Assembly: GCA_049999805.1 (NCBI GenBank)
Contig: JBNGIO010006136.1
Location: 1-30,525 of the forward strand
Source of the DNA: Folioceros fuciformis
Lineage: Eukaryota; Anthocerotophyta; Anthocerotopsida; Anthocerotales
DNA: 30,525 bases
Direction: 5' to 3'
A program made the position numbers and the translations under genes. Numbering within the stretch: position 1 is the stretch's first letter; the number at the start of each line of letters is the position of its first letter. Shown here piece by piece: positions 1 through 9,900 of the stretch. The notes under the pieces were generated by a model. That model was not told where the DNA came from, did no database searches, and was given only the letters and a program-made list of their open reading frames with translations.

Positions 1-280
1 AAAAATATAATTGGTATCATATGCATATTTTAAGAGCAACAACTAAATAATATTATGCCTACAATTAGGAATTTGCAGAACGGAAGTCTTAAAACATATT
101 AGGTCCTCTTTTGAAACAAGTAGAAATAACCTATTTTTTTAAGCTAATTTCAAGTTCATTTCTTATTTTATTTATTTTAAATTTATAATTATTAAGAATA
201 CAATAGTCATACTTATATATTTAATAAAACATATAATTGAATATACATTTTCGATAGATAATTGAATTCTTTAATTGCTA
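1..280. other. AT-rich segment without a gene
   Basis: This edge of the window is strongly AT-rich, with runs such as TTTATTTATTTTAAATTTATAATTATT, and has no ORF of note on either strand. Similar AT-rich stretches occur at about 18890-20030 and 30240-30525. I see no terminal repeat or coding signal in it. Confidence 0.6.
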
Positions 281-281
281 G

Positions 282-336
282 CCCTCCCTAAATGTTACCC
301 AATGCCCTACTCCCAACAGGTAACATTTAGGGAGGG
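282..336. repeat. Perfect 18-bp inverted repeat (hairpin)
   Basis: CCCTCCCTAAATGTTACC at 282-299 is the exact reverse complement of 319-336, with a 19-base loop. The sequence changes from AT-rich to mixed composition at this point. It could be the tip of a small inverted-repeat element or a cruciform, but no target duplication was identified. Confidence 0.8.
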
Positions 337-473
337 TAGACCGTATATAGATACTTGGTCACCAGCAGAACGGGCATGCCTGTGAGCACCCAGAGCCATC
401 AAGGCTTGGCACCATCTTAATTCCCAAAGGGCTCACATTCAACAGACCACAATTGGTCTACCACACGGCGGCG

Positions 474-567
474 GACGCACACCGCACACCAAGAGAGCCC
501 TAACAGGGGGCACCGGCAAAGACGCACACCGCTCACCAAGAAAACCCTAAACGGGGGCACCGACAAA
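474..567. repeat. Two-copy 47-bp tandem repeat
   Basis: Copies at 474-520 and 521-567 both begin GACGCACACCGC and end in a CACCG(G/A)CAAA segment, with a handful of differences. Each includes an AACCCTAA-like or GCCCTAA-like piece. No coding role is apparent. Confidence 0.75.
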
Positions 568-1027
568 ATCCTAAGTGCCTTTCTCATTGCTACAATAGGG
601 TAGGTTATGCATCCATACATACAGCCTTTAATAAACCCTAACCCTAAAAAGTTCAAAGCATATTTAATAAGATGTACTGTAAATATGTTGTATAAATTCT
701 ATGGATTTCTAATAGCCACCAGCCGTAATCGCACTTCCGTGAATGTTTCTCTGCAGGCGTACATAATTACATGCACTTTGGTGGCGTGCTTGAGTGCTTG
801 GAGGCACTTCGGTGCAGAGTAGCTTCACTCCGCGGGGGCAAGAAGATGAAGGCGTTGCGGTCGGGCCGTTGGTTTCACCACAGCGGTACGAACCGGCAAG
901 GCTTTAATTACTGACTTCTGAATATCGATTATATTCGACCCATTTGTGTCTTGAGTATTGTTAGGGTAACTCGTTTTTTTTTTTCTAGTATCACCAAAGC
1001 TGACAAACACTCAAGACCCAGATGGAT
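568..1027. other. Intergenic, nothing recognised
   Basis: Only short overlapping ORFs without recognisable motifs occur here. AAACCCTAACCCTAAAA at about 632-648 resembles a telo-box. No gene, RNA or repeat can be supported. Confidence 0.4.
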
Positions 1028-1370
1028 GTCTTCCACAATTGCTGATGGCAGGGCAGATATTGTAGTTTCAGCTCGCGTTGGTGCAGGTGTTCGACATACA
1101 ATTTGTTCTTCTTCATAGTTTCAGCACAGGCAGTATCTATGCTGATTTAGCATAAGCATTTTCTGTGTTCATTGAGCATAGACATTTTCCGTGTGACGTC
1201 CTCCACATTTTCTGATTAGTGGACAGATATTGCAGTTTCAGCCCGAGTTGGTGCAGGTGTTCGACGTAGAGTTTCTTCGTCTTCATAGTTTCAGCACGGG
1301 TATTTTGTACGCTGATTTAGCACAAGCATTTTCTGTGTTTATTCAGCATCGGCTTTTTCTGTGTTCATTC
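1028..1370. repeat. Two-copy 170-bp direct tandem repeat
   Basis: The segment starting GTCTTCCACA at 1028 recurs as GTCCTCCACA at 1198, a period of 170 bp. Landmarks in both copies include GGTGCAGGTGTTCGAC, CTTCATAGTTTCAGCAC, GCTGATTTAGCA and AAGCATTTTCTGTGTT. Scattered substitutions show it is an old duplication. Neither copy has a long open frame. Confidence 0.85.
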
Positions 1371-1798
1371 AACATAGAACTGGCAGCGTTGAGACAATGG
1401 TTTTCCTGCCTTTCTGTCTCCGGGCCTTCTATTCGTGGTGTACTTAATCTGTGTAGCTGGTTTCTAGGTGACTTAACCCTATGGATGTTGGTTTCGATCC
1501 CTTTCATGAACTTTTTGATGTTTTTATCCCCTATGTCGGACTCTATCGAATCATGGTAGGAACGAAATTGAGATGGCTAAGTGGAGCACATGAGATGGCT
1601 ATGCGGAGGACATGGGTTGCACACAAATTGGTCTTTCATGCCAAACACACAACGATCTCATTCCATACATCAAGACTGTTGCGCAGATAATGGCGTGCAA
1701 CAACTGTTCAAACACTTCAGTTGTCCCTGCGGACAAATTAAATCCCAGAAGCAATCCTAGAAATGCTTGTGGCTGGGATTTGCAGGCAAAGGCATTAG

Positions 1799-1990
1799 AT
1801 GGCAGACGATGACGGGGGAGATAGGACTGATGGTTGTGTCAAACAAAGCTTACGACTAAATAACATAAGGTCTGTCAAAAGGGAACCACATAGTAAAGGT
1901 CCCACACCGTACGTCATGAAATTTGTAATTGAAGGACTGGTGACAGGAAATTCAGATTTTGTCACCGTAGTTGCAGAGCAAACTTTTTGA
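1799..1990 (+). pseudogene. Coding-like fragment, unknown
   Basis: This 63-codon frame has the composition of a real protein, for example HSKGPTPYVMKFVIEGLVTG near its middle, and stops just inside the tandem repeat that follows. The final DFVTVVAEQTF stretch is paralleled by a related but mutated peptide at about 2246-2280 in the second repeat copy. I do not recognise the family. It may be a remnant of a decayed gene or mobile element; no splice sites were worked out. Confidence 0.25.
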
Positions 1991-2466
1991 GGAAGGTGTA
2001 ACCCCCAAGATTGCACAGCCACTGGCTGCTGACAGGCCTGCTGTATGATATCACTGAAGGGGATGTTATACTGCAGCATAGTGTGCGCCACCTTTTCACC
2101 AACGTACCTGGCCAGCTTATGATGATACAACCCGTGCCAAGCTCATTGCGTGATGGCAAGGGAATCTGGAAAACACGAATCCTAGGTGCCCCTGCCTCTC
2201 TCACATACGACCAGGTGGTTCTTGAACATGTCCATGTTCTCGAGATGTTGTCGCCGTAGTTTCAGAGCAAACTTCTTGAGGAAGGTGAAACCTCCAAGAT
2301 TGCACAGCCACTGGGCTGTTGACTGGACTGCACCAACGTACATGGCCAGCATACAATGATGCAGCCTGTGCCAAATTCATTGCCTGATGTGATGCCAATG
2401 GTATCAGGAAAACCCAAATCCTAGGTGCTCCTGCCTCTCTCATACAGGACCAGGTGGTTTGAAGAT
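1955..2466. repeat. Degenerate tandem duplication, period about 289 bp
   Basis: GTCACCGTAG at 1961 corresponds to GTCGCCGTAG at 2250. The copies stay alignable through AAGATTGCACAGCCACTGG, TGGCCAGC, AATCCTAGGTGC and GACCAGGTGGTT. The first copy covers about 1955-2234 and the second about 2244-2466. The second lacks roughly 70 bases present in the first (the stretch around GATATCACTGAAGGGG). Confidence 0.8.
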
Positions 2467-2884
2467 GCCCACTATCTCGAAAACTACACCCGGCCCCGCC
2501 GCCCAGACCGTTCGCAAGATAGCTCTTCGAATGTCACTGAACTTCCCCCAGCTTACATTCATGTACATAGGTGCTACTATAAGTTGCTGCCAACCATGAG
2601 TGGCTCAAGGGCCCACGAGCTTAGTAAAGCCAAACGAGGGCAACACTTTGCCCTTGCCTGCCATCAGTCACAGCGTAGCGTTTCTGATGGGATTTGATGA
2701 GCTTTTCTTAACTGCTAACGGTGGCATTGTTGAAAGTTTTGGGATCGGACTACAGTATTATGCTGACTAATTTCACGAGCCGGAGGGGTTTCAACATGTT
2801 ACCGAAGATCAAATTAGCCACCTGACTAACTTTCCTATAGGGAAGAAATTGTTGTCTAGGACAAAGCAGTTGGTTGAATCCTGA
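2465..2884 (+). pseudogene. Decayed reading frame with two internal stops, unknown
   Basis: One frame runs 140 codons from ATG at 2465 (MPTISKTTPGPAAQTVRKIA...) to TGA at 2882-2884. It is interrupted only by TGA at 2597-2599 and TAA at 2768-2770. The peptide between the stops (VAFLMGFDELFLTANGG, then IVESFGIGLQYYAD) and after them (HVTEDQISHLTNFPIGKKLL) looks like real protein. I do not recognise it. The stops could be mutations, or parts could be introns, though no convincing splice pair was seen. It starts at the end of the 289-bp duplication. Confidence 0.3.
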
Positions 2885-3504
2885 CTCACGTGCTGCCTGT
2901 GCGCAGGTACGCATCATCAAGGCGCCAACCCTGCTGCAGTCTGTCATTCCAAGTATATTTTGAAGAACGTGCCAGTGGCTGAGTAGGGCAAGTGACTCCA
3001 CTCCCTGTCAGAGAGCATATGCTTCGAAACCGATCTTTGACGTTGGCAACAGCCCGGTGGGCAGGTACTTGAGAGGTGCTTGCATGATGTTCATATGGTG
3101 TTCAAATTGCTAGGCACATCCTTCCTTTCATGGGCAACTATAACGTCACATTCATGGCGTGGTAAGGAGGAAATACCAATGGAGCAGAATCGCACACTGG
3201 ACAACAGCACTTCCTTTTTTAGATTCCAGAGCTGTTCGGAAGTCAATGTGGTCAATACCATGCAGTGCACCAAGTCTCCCATAGTTCATCGATCCGCGGA
3301 TTACAAGAACTTGAAACCCAAATGACTCATTGATAACGTTACCAAGGACATCCACATTACATTGACAAGCCAACCGGTGCATCAACCTCTACACTAGCTT
3401 AGTCACCGGCTGAAGCTCCCCGAAGGCGTTTCAGGGGAAGCAGCCAAAAGGGAGCAGCGGGATCACCCCGGGGAACCTTTTGGTGCACAGGGGCGTCGCC
3501 TTAA
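2885..3504. other. Unassigned region with short ORFs
   Basis: Short frames are present on both strands (for example 3080-3325 plus and 2750-3001 minus), but none has a recognisable motif and they overlap one another in antisense. Nothing here can be called a gene. Confidence 0.35.
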
Positions 3505-3693
3505 CTGAAGGATCAGCCTGATAAGGCACTGCAAACAGCTGGAGTTTCAGGTAACAACTTAATCGTGGAAGGAAAAAGATACATCACCAGCGCTTGCATC
3601 CAGGGTAGCTTGGCATACGTGGCTGTTCACATCGATTGTCAAGGATTGATTGTGGATGACAATCGAGAGATACCGATGACCGAGTCCGGGTAA
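3505..3693 (+). pseudogene. Coding-like 62-codon fragment, unknown
   Basis: The frame is open from just after TAA at 3502-3504 to TAA at 3691-3693 and has no ATG near its beginning. The peptide includes GNNLIVEGKRYITSACIQGS and DCQGLIVDDNREIPMTESG, which is protein-like and not low complexity. The family is not recognised. It may be an isolated exon or a remnant of a mobile element. Confidence 0.25.
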
Positions 3694-3811
3694 CGTCAGC
3701 TTCGTCCACCCCCGATCCCCTCTATGCAGCTAACTACCCGGAGGTTGATCGCAACTGTGAGATCCTGCCACAGTACCACAAGATAAAAGTCTCAGGAGTC
3801 TAAAGACCAGG

Positions 3812-3856
3812 TCCGATCCAAGGCTGACATTCGGGCGTTCCGATCCAAGGCTGACA
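3812..3856. repeat. 18-bp direct repeat
   Basis: TCCGATCCAAGGCTGACA occurs at 3812-3829 and again at 3839-3856, a 27-bp period. It is short and has no evident function. Confidence 0.7.
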
Positions 3857-3948
3857 GTCACGCGCTCATGCAAGTAGAGCAGTGTACCTGAATTTAGGCT
3901 CGGCCATATGATATATAGACTGACGAAGTTGATGAAGTGGTTCGGGTG

Positions 3949-3971
3949 AACCCTGACGGAGCGTCAGGGTT
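3949..3971. repeat. Short perfect hairpin
   Basis: AACCCTGACG at 3949-3958 pairs with CGTCAGGGTT at 3962-3971 around a 3-base loop. There is no trailing T-run, and the organism is eukaryotic, so it is not called a terminator. Confidence 0.6.
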
Positions 3972-4110
3972 TCAGATCGATCACCGACCACATGGCTGGT
4001 GGTGATAGCGAACGGATGGCAGCTAGTTGCCCTGGTGGTGACGGGTGACAAAATGGCAGCAAGCGCGTCACCGGCTTCGTTTCCTCTCAGGGAACGCGAT
4101 CAATGGGAGG

Positions 4111-4521
4111 GCCACCTGCTGGCAGCTATAGGCAAATGCCGCACGCTGAGCGGCTTGCTCAGCGTGCGGCACTTGCCCACGGCTGTCATCAGGCCGACCT
4201 ATGGATGCCTCGATCAGAAGGTTGGCCCAGCCTGGTGAGCATAGCCACGGCTCTCTTGCATTGTGTCTCGGGGAAGGTGCAACCATCTACACAAATACAG
4301 CTTTCTCGCAGGAAAACCCTCTTCTGCACCTACCAAGCCGGCTCCGTTCCCACCCGGAGATTGCAACCTTCAGAAAGCGATCGCTGGAAGGGGCGCCTGC
4401 TGGCAGCTATAGGCAAGTGCCGCACGCTGAGCAGCTCGCTCCGCGTGCGGCACATGCCAACGGCTGTCAGCAGGACGACCTGGGGACCGATCGGTAATTA
4501 GGTTGGCCCAGCCTGGTGGGC
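4111..4521. repeat. Pair of about 130-bp direct repeats, each with a long hairpin
   Basis: Copies at about 4111-4241 and 4392-4521 share CCTGCTGGCAGCTATAGGCAA, a GC-rich palindrome, and GGTTGGCCCAGCCTGGTG. In copy one, 4131-4151 pairs with 4157-4177 (21-bp arms, one mismatch, 5-base loop). In copy two the equivalent arms are about 4412-4432 and 4438-4458 with two mismatches. Flanking sequence upstream (around CACCGGCT) also seems related. No protein is encoded; the hairpin suggests a small non-autonomous element or structured repeat. Confidence 0.8.
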
Positions 4522-5202
4522 ACAACCAGGACCTTCAGACAACCTCGGCGAGCGCGCATCGCAAGACAGGTCCCGAGATATGAGCTTCATGTCTCCCCGA
4601 GTCTTTAAGTACCAGAGAGGTATGAATTCCTAGCCACAGAACGAGATACAATCATATTTACATGCACAGTGCTTTTAAAGGTTTCAGCACAGTAGACACG
4701 AGAAAAAGCAGTGTCTGTTGCCCTAGAGATTTCACGGCTCTCACGGCCTGGAGAAGGTTACCCTCCCATTTCTTATCTGCAAGCGGGCGGAGAGCTGTAC
4801 TTCGAAGGGAAGGCACCTATTTGCGTTCGAACAGTCAAAGACGTGGGCTGCTGCCGCGGCCCTACTTGCCTTAACGGCGATTTGTTGCATGTATGTAGAT
4901 TCTCGAGCAGAGGAGATAGCAATCAGTACAGGTCGGATTGCGCGGCGTGAAATTTCTAACATGGGTGCTAGCATGAAGCTCGAAGTTACGAGCTGCCCTT
5001 GTCCCTGGCCGTAGGCAAGTGAAAGTTTCCACTGTTTGGTTCGTTAGTAAGGGGTTATGCGCTGCCGGGTTTTCTTGGTGTATCATATTGAAACTAGTTT
5101 GTTTAGGGGTACGCGGGAGCTTTACTGTTGTCATGCGCTTGAGTGATGTGAGTCATGCGTTCTAGCGACATTCATTGTGAGGGTATCATAGGCTGGATGA
5201 CA
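4522..5202. other. Intergenic, nothing recognised
   Basis: Several 60-90 codon frames overlap on opposite strands between 4660 and 5130. None contains a family motif or sits next to consistent splice signals. No RNA gene or repeat was seen. Confidence 0.4.
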
Positions 5203-5390
5203 TAGAGGATTTATCGAGGAAGGGCACGTGTATGGCATGCCACAGCGGATAGAGATGGTCTGCCAGATAGATTTACGAAGCAAGGGTAAGCGTATGGCAT
5301 GCCAAAGTATGGAATACCGATTCGGATAGCGGCTACGCAAGGGTAAGCGTATGGCATGCCAAAGTATGGAATACAGATTCGGATAGGGGC
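5203..5390. repeat. Three degenerate copies of a 57-bp-type repeat (GTATGGCATGCCA)
   Basis: The core GTATGGCATGCCA occurs three times here. The last two copies, at 5281-5332 and 5338-5390, are nearly identical with a 57-bp period. The first copy (GAGGAAGGGCACGTGTATGGC and following) closely matches 13025-13067 on the other side of the copia element. Read as protein, one frame gives GFIEEGHVYGMPQRIE, parallel to GFMEEGQVYGMPERTE in the frame at 12961-13155. The unit may therefore come from a repetitive coding sequence. Confidence 0.75.
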
Positions 5391-5538
5391 TCCAGATTGA
5401 TGGTTTTATTTTCTATGGGAATATACGGTGGTATCTCGTGAATGTTCCCGTACTCAACCCATGGAATTTTTTCTCTAACCAGTATGTGGACCGAAAGGGA
5501 TTTCGGTTCATACCCACAATGTTTTAAGATTTGTCCTC

Positions 5539-5705
5539 ATTGACACCGCCGTGAGAGCTCCCGATTGATACTGCTGCTCTTGATTACCACCGCCGTGAGG
5601 ACTCCTGATTGACACCATGGTTTGGGCTCCTAATTGCCACCGTCGTGAGGGCTCCCGATTGACACCGCGGTTTGGGCTCCCAATTGACATGGCCGTGAGG
5701 GCTCG
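5539..5705. repeat. 25-bp minisatellite, seven units
   Basis: Units of the form ATTGACACCGCCGTGAGGGCTCCCG begin at 5539, 5564, 5583, 5608, 5633, 5658 and 5683. The second unit is shortened to 19 bp and the last to 23 bp. Some units carry TGGTTTGGGCTCC in place of CCGTGAGGGCTCC. The minus-strand ORF across it is only a product of the repetition. Confidence 0.85.
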
Positions 5706-5855
5706 TTTACGGTTTCGGGTTTAGGTCTAGTCTAGGATGTGCACACTGACACACTTACAACAACGACACTTCTGTGCAAATGATAGCTTACGAATTGCAG
5801 GGTTAAGAAGCCATAGTTGCTCTTACACAATTTACAAAAAACATGAAATTCATTC

Positions 5856-6008
5856 TGATAATAAGCGGAAGCTTGTTGTAAAATTGAATGAATTAATAAA
5901 TACAAATTTTATGTGTTTAAATACTTGCTGAAGTGTCTTTTATGTCTTAACTATTGTTAAGTTATCACAGGTTAATGTGTGTTAGGATAACTATAATAAC
6001 CCTTGACA
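5856..6008 (-). repeat. 3' LTR of the copia element (153 bp)
   Basis: On the plus strand it runs TGATAATAAGCGGAAGC... to ...AATAACCCTTGACA and matches the right-hand LTR along its full length. It is AT-rich and short for a copia LTR. The CATTC duplication precedes it. Confidence 0.95.
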
Positions 6009-6017
6009 CTCCCACTT
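6009..6017 (-). other. Polypurine tract
   Basis: Read on the minus strand the sequence just before the 3' LTR is AAGTGGGAG. This is the expected place and composition for the plus-strand primer of an LTR retrotransposon. Confidence 0.8.
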
Positions 6018-6423
6018 AGCCGCAGACACATATTAATGATTGTTAAACATTAAAACTCACTACGCTTGGGCTACACGGGTTACTCCACAACTGAATGGAT
6101 CAGTGATTGATTACTCCCACTCCTCAAGAGTTGCACCTACTCTTCTGATTGCCATTCCAGACTCGTACGGCTTCAAGGCTGTGAGCGATGAAGCCATTTC
6201 TTACCGTCTTTATATGTGTGCTCACCACACTTCTAACATCTAGAGTTGAAGTAGTGCTGATCAGCAGGTTGCCGCGGACAAGGAATCGCGTTCTGTCTCG
6301 CTAAGAGCATCCTCCTGTGCACCACCCTTGAGTAGGCCATCCAAGCTCAAGTCTGTTGGAGCCCAAAGACACTAAAGAGCCCTCACTTCTAGAGTCACAG
6401 TGACAACCGACTCTGGCCGACAG

Positions 6424-6666
6424 GAACATGTTCTCCCACCTACACGCTGTTCTGAAGAAGTGCGACGAGTTGGCTGAGGCCCTAAAGGAGTCAAGCTGTA
6501 GACTATACGAGTTGCAAGATTTACTGTCTTGCAGGCTTGATCCTAAGAACCCTAATCTTCCTTTGACAAAAGTAGAGTGTCAACACATGGTGAAGGAGCT
6601 AGTCCTGATGGGTTACGTCGAAGAGGTTGATGGTGAGAAACCTTACAGCCCCACTCATGTACACTA
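6424..6666 (+). other. Exon-like ORF antisense to the copia element, possible captured host exon
   Basis: The plus strand is open from 6404 to a TAG at 6665-6667 and encodes a protein-like peptide with an amphipathic start (HAVLKKCDELAEALKESSCR) and a charged end (KELVLMGYVEEVDGEKPYS). It is preceded by CCGACAG at 6417-6423, a fair 3' splice site. It ends at a perfect GTAAGT at 6667-6672, and the stop codon overlaps this donor. The implied exon is 243 nt, with the same phase at both ends. It lies between the RNase H end and the 3' LTR, opposite to the element's transcription. I do not recognise the protein. A native antisense ORF of this copia family is the alternative. Confidence 0.4.
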
Positions 6667-6902
6667 GTAAGTGATAGAGACTGCTACCATAAAATTTGCT
6701 GCAGACAATTTACGCTTTGTACCTTCACTTGTAAGCTTCATCCACTAAATTGTTGCTACCTAAATTTGCCTGTATCGGGAAGGATAGTAACGGGAAGATA
6801 TTTAAGCGATCAGGCTGGGCGTCTGGACCTCCTTAACTAATCGACAACAAACACATCAAGTCCTTGGGTTTCTTCATCCTTCCTGTAGGGCAAATAACGG
6901 CC

Positions 6903-9900
6903 TCAAGTTGTGGAAGAGGGAGTAGGCATAACAAAATCCTTCAGCCCAAGGGCTCCCACATGTCTGTAGTGCTTTGTCTTAACAAGCCCCTTAGTCAAAA
7001 CGTCGGTAGTGTTGTTGTCTGTATGTATGTACTCGACCTTCACAACTCCTCTTTCCGCTGCGTCACGTATAAAATGATGATACAACTCTATATGTTTTGT
7101 GCGTGCATGGAATCTTAGATTCGAGACCTAGGCAATGGCACTCATATTACCATAGAAAAGTTGGGTTGGTTCTGTCTGAGGTAAGTGAATACCATCCAGG
7201 AATTGCCTTTCCCACTCTGCTTCCTTACAAGCATCTGTTAAGGCTTTATACTCAGGTTTAGTACTTGAAAGTCCTAACGACGCTTACTTTTTACAAGACC
7301 AGTTAACAGATCCTAACGCTAGCTGAAACACATAGGCTGAGAGGCTCCGTCTGGTATCTGAATCTGAAGCCCAGTCGACATCAGCCAAAGAGATAAGCAC
7401 CATCTGTTTATGTCCACTGGCTATGTAATGCAAGCCAAGATGAATTGTGCCCTTAAAATATCGATAAATCCTCTTGACAGCAGCCCAATGAGCTCTACCT
7501 GTGCATTTGAGAAATTGACTAACAATGCTCACTACATAGGAGATATCGGGGCGAGTCTAGTTGGCAATGAAGATAAGGTAACCCACATCCTCAGCATAAG
7601 GTACAGCTTGCATGTCAGCAAGATCCGTATCAGTTGTTAGGGACATGTCTGCTATTAACTTTACTCCCACTACTGAGGGAGTGGATACAGGACGAGCAGC
7701 ATCAAGGCCGAAACGTTTCAAGATCTCCTTGAGATATTTAGTTTGATGTAATATAATCGTTCTAGTAGGCCTATCTAGAAGAATCTAAATTCCAAGTCAA
7801 AACTGTAATTTTCTTTGGTCTGTCATTTCAAATTCTGCTTGAAGCAAGTCCTTTGCTTTATCTAGTATAGAAGTGCTGTTACTCAACAGGATGACATCAT
7901 CGACATAGAGAGTAAGAATCACGAAGAAGTCCCCTTCTATGAAATAAAACACATTGGAGTCTGCCCCACACTACACAAAGCCCTTTTTCTTGAGGTACTT
8001 CATAATGCGTTTATACCAAGCCCTCGGGCTCTATTTTAATCCAAAGAGGGTTTTCAGGAGCTTACATACTCGTTGAGGCCACTGGGAACGAACAAAACCC
8101 TCTAGTTGCTCCATATACAAGACCTCCTCAAGCTCACCATGAAGGAATGTTGTACAAACATCCATTTGATGAACTTCGAGATCAAACTCTGCAGCCATTG
8201 CAAGCAGAATCCGAATAGAAGGTGGTTTAACAACAAGAGAGAACGTCTCCCCATAATCCACTCCTAGGATTTGGCTAAAACCTCTTGCAACCAGTCGAGA
8301 CTTATAGTGAGCAATTGTGCTATCAGACTTTAGTTTAGTTTTAAATACCCACTTACAAGTGATGGGCTTACAACCAGAAGGTAAGTCCACCAGTTCCCAT
8401 GTGCTATTCTTAATTAAGCTATTATACTCCTCATTGATACTAATCCTCCAATGGTCACCATCAGGGCCATTAAGTGCTTCACTATACAACTGAGGATCAA
8501 GCCTCACTTTTGGAACAAATAAGTCTGCCACATATGATGATTTTCGAAAGTCAACAGACTCATATGGCACTTTTGTCCATTCTGACTTTGGCCTCCGTTC
8601 TCTAATAGGATAACGTGGAGAGGGAGGTTCAATAGGAATTTTAGCTCCCACTGGATCTGATGGGTCAAATCTATCATCTTTAGCACCATCAGATCTGTCA
8701 GACTGTGAGCCATCTCCAGCCATGATATCTGGGTCGAGGCCTTTATAAGGGTCGACAGATTGCAAATGAGAATCAGTATCCTCATCAACTAGAACATCTG
8801 AAGTTGCTTCCTCATCATCCAAATAAGGATACACATCTGGTAAAGATGGTTGAACAGCAGGCAATCCAGGGCTAGGTGAAGCAAACACTAGAGCATCACC
8901 AGAATAGTCAAGCATTACCTCACTATCTGAATCGTTTAACGGAGGTAACATCTCCCTCAAGTAGTTCATGCAAAGGATCTGATCTAGGGGGAGGTAAGCT
9001 CACAAGACGTAACACTTCTTGCGAGCACCACCTTATGAGTTTGAGGATTAATCAACTTATATGCCTTACTTTTCTTAGAGTAACCTAGGAATAAGTAAGG
9101 AACTGCCCTGTCATCTAACTTCTTCCTTCTCTCTGCAGGAACATATACAAAGGCAGATGAGCCGAATACTCTTAAGTGGTTTATACTAGGCTTGCGTCCC
9201 CAAAATACTTCATAAGGAGTCTTTCCTCAAACAGCGGATGTAAGAAGTTTGTTCGGCATATATGTTGTAGTAGTAATGGCTTCTGCCCAATAATTTTTAT
9301 GTAATCCTGCATAAGAGAGCATACTCCAAGTCATGCCCATAAGTGTCTGGTTCTTACGCTCAGTAACACCGTTTTGTTGTTGTATATAGGGTACAGCTAG
9401 TTGGCGAATGATGCCACACCTTTTGAATAGCTCATCATATTTGTAGCTAACAAACTCACCTCCATTGTCTGTTCTTAGGCATTTTACCATGCATCTAGTT
9501 TGGTGTTGACCATGACAATCCAGGATGCAATATGATCAAAAGCATCACTTTTGTGCCTCAATGGGTAAGTCTAAGTGTATCTTGAATAATCATTAGTGAT
9601 TGTTAGATAGTACTCTAGCAAGGACATTGCCCTTGTGGCATTCTTATTTTTGAAAGGTAGTTCTTTCTGTTTGGACAAGACACAGGAACTGCAAACAAGA
9701 AGGGACTTGAAACATGAAGGGAACTTCTCTCTATAACAATCAGACGCTGACATAAGATCAAGTTTGGTTCTATTTACATGACCTAATCTAGCATGCCACA
9801 ACTTAACTTGACTCGTAGAAGTGACTACACATGCTTGTTCTAACCTCTTGGGTGTAGTGAACAGTTGGTATAGGTCACCAACTACTGCAGCTTCTACTAA

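Noticed and set aside
3951-3971. Hairpin as a transcription terminator
   Set aside because: No T-run follows and intrinsic terminators are not expected in a nuclear plant-type genome.
8504-8788. 94-codon minus-strand ORF
   Set aside because: It is a second frame of the reverse transcriptase ORF at 8031-8969.
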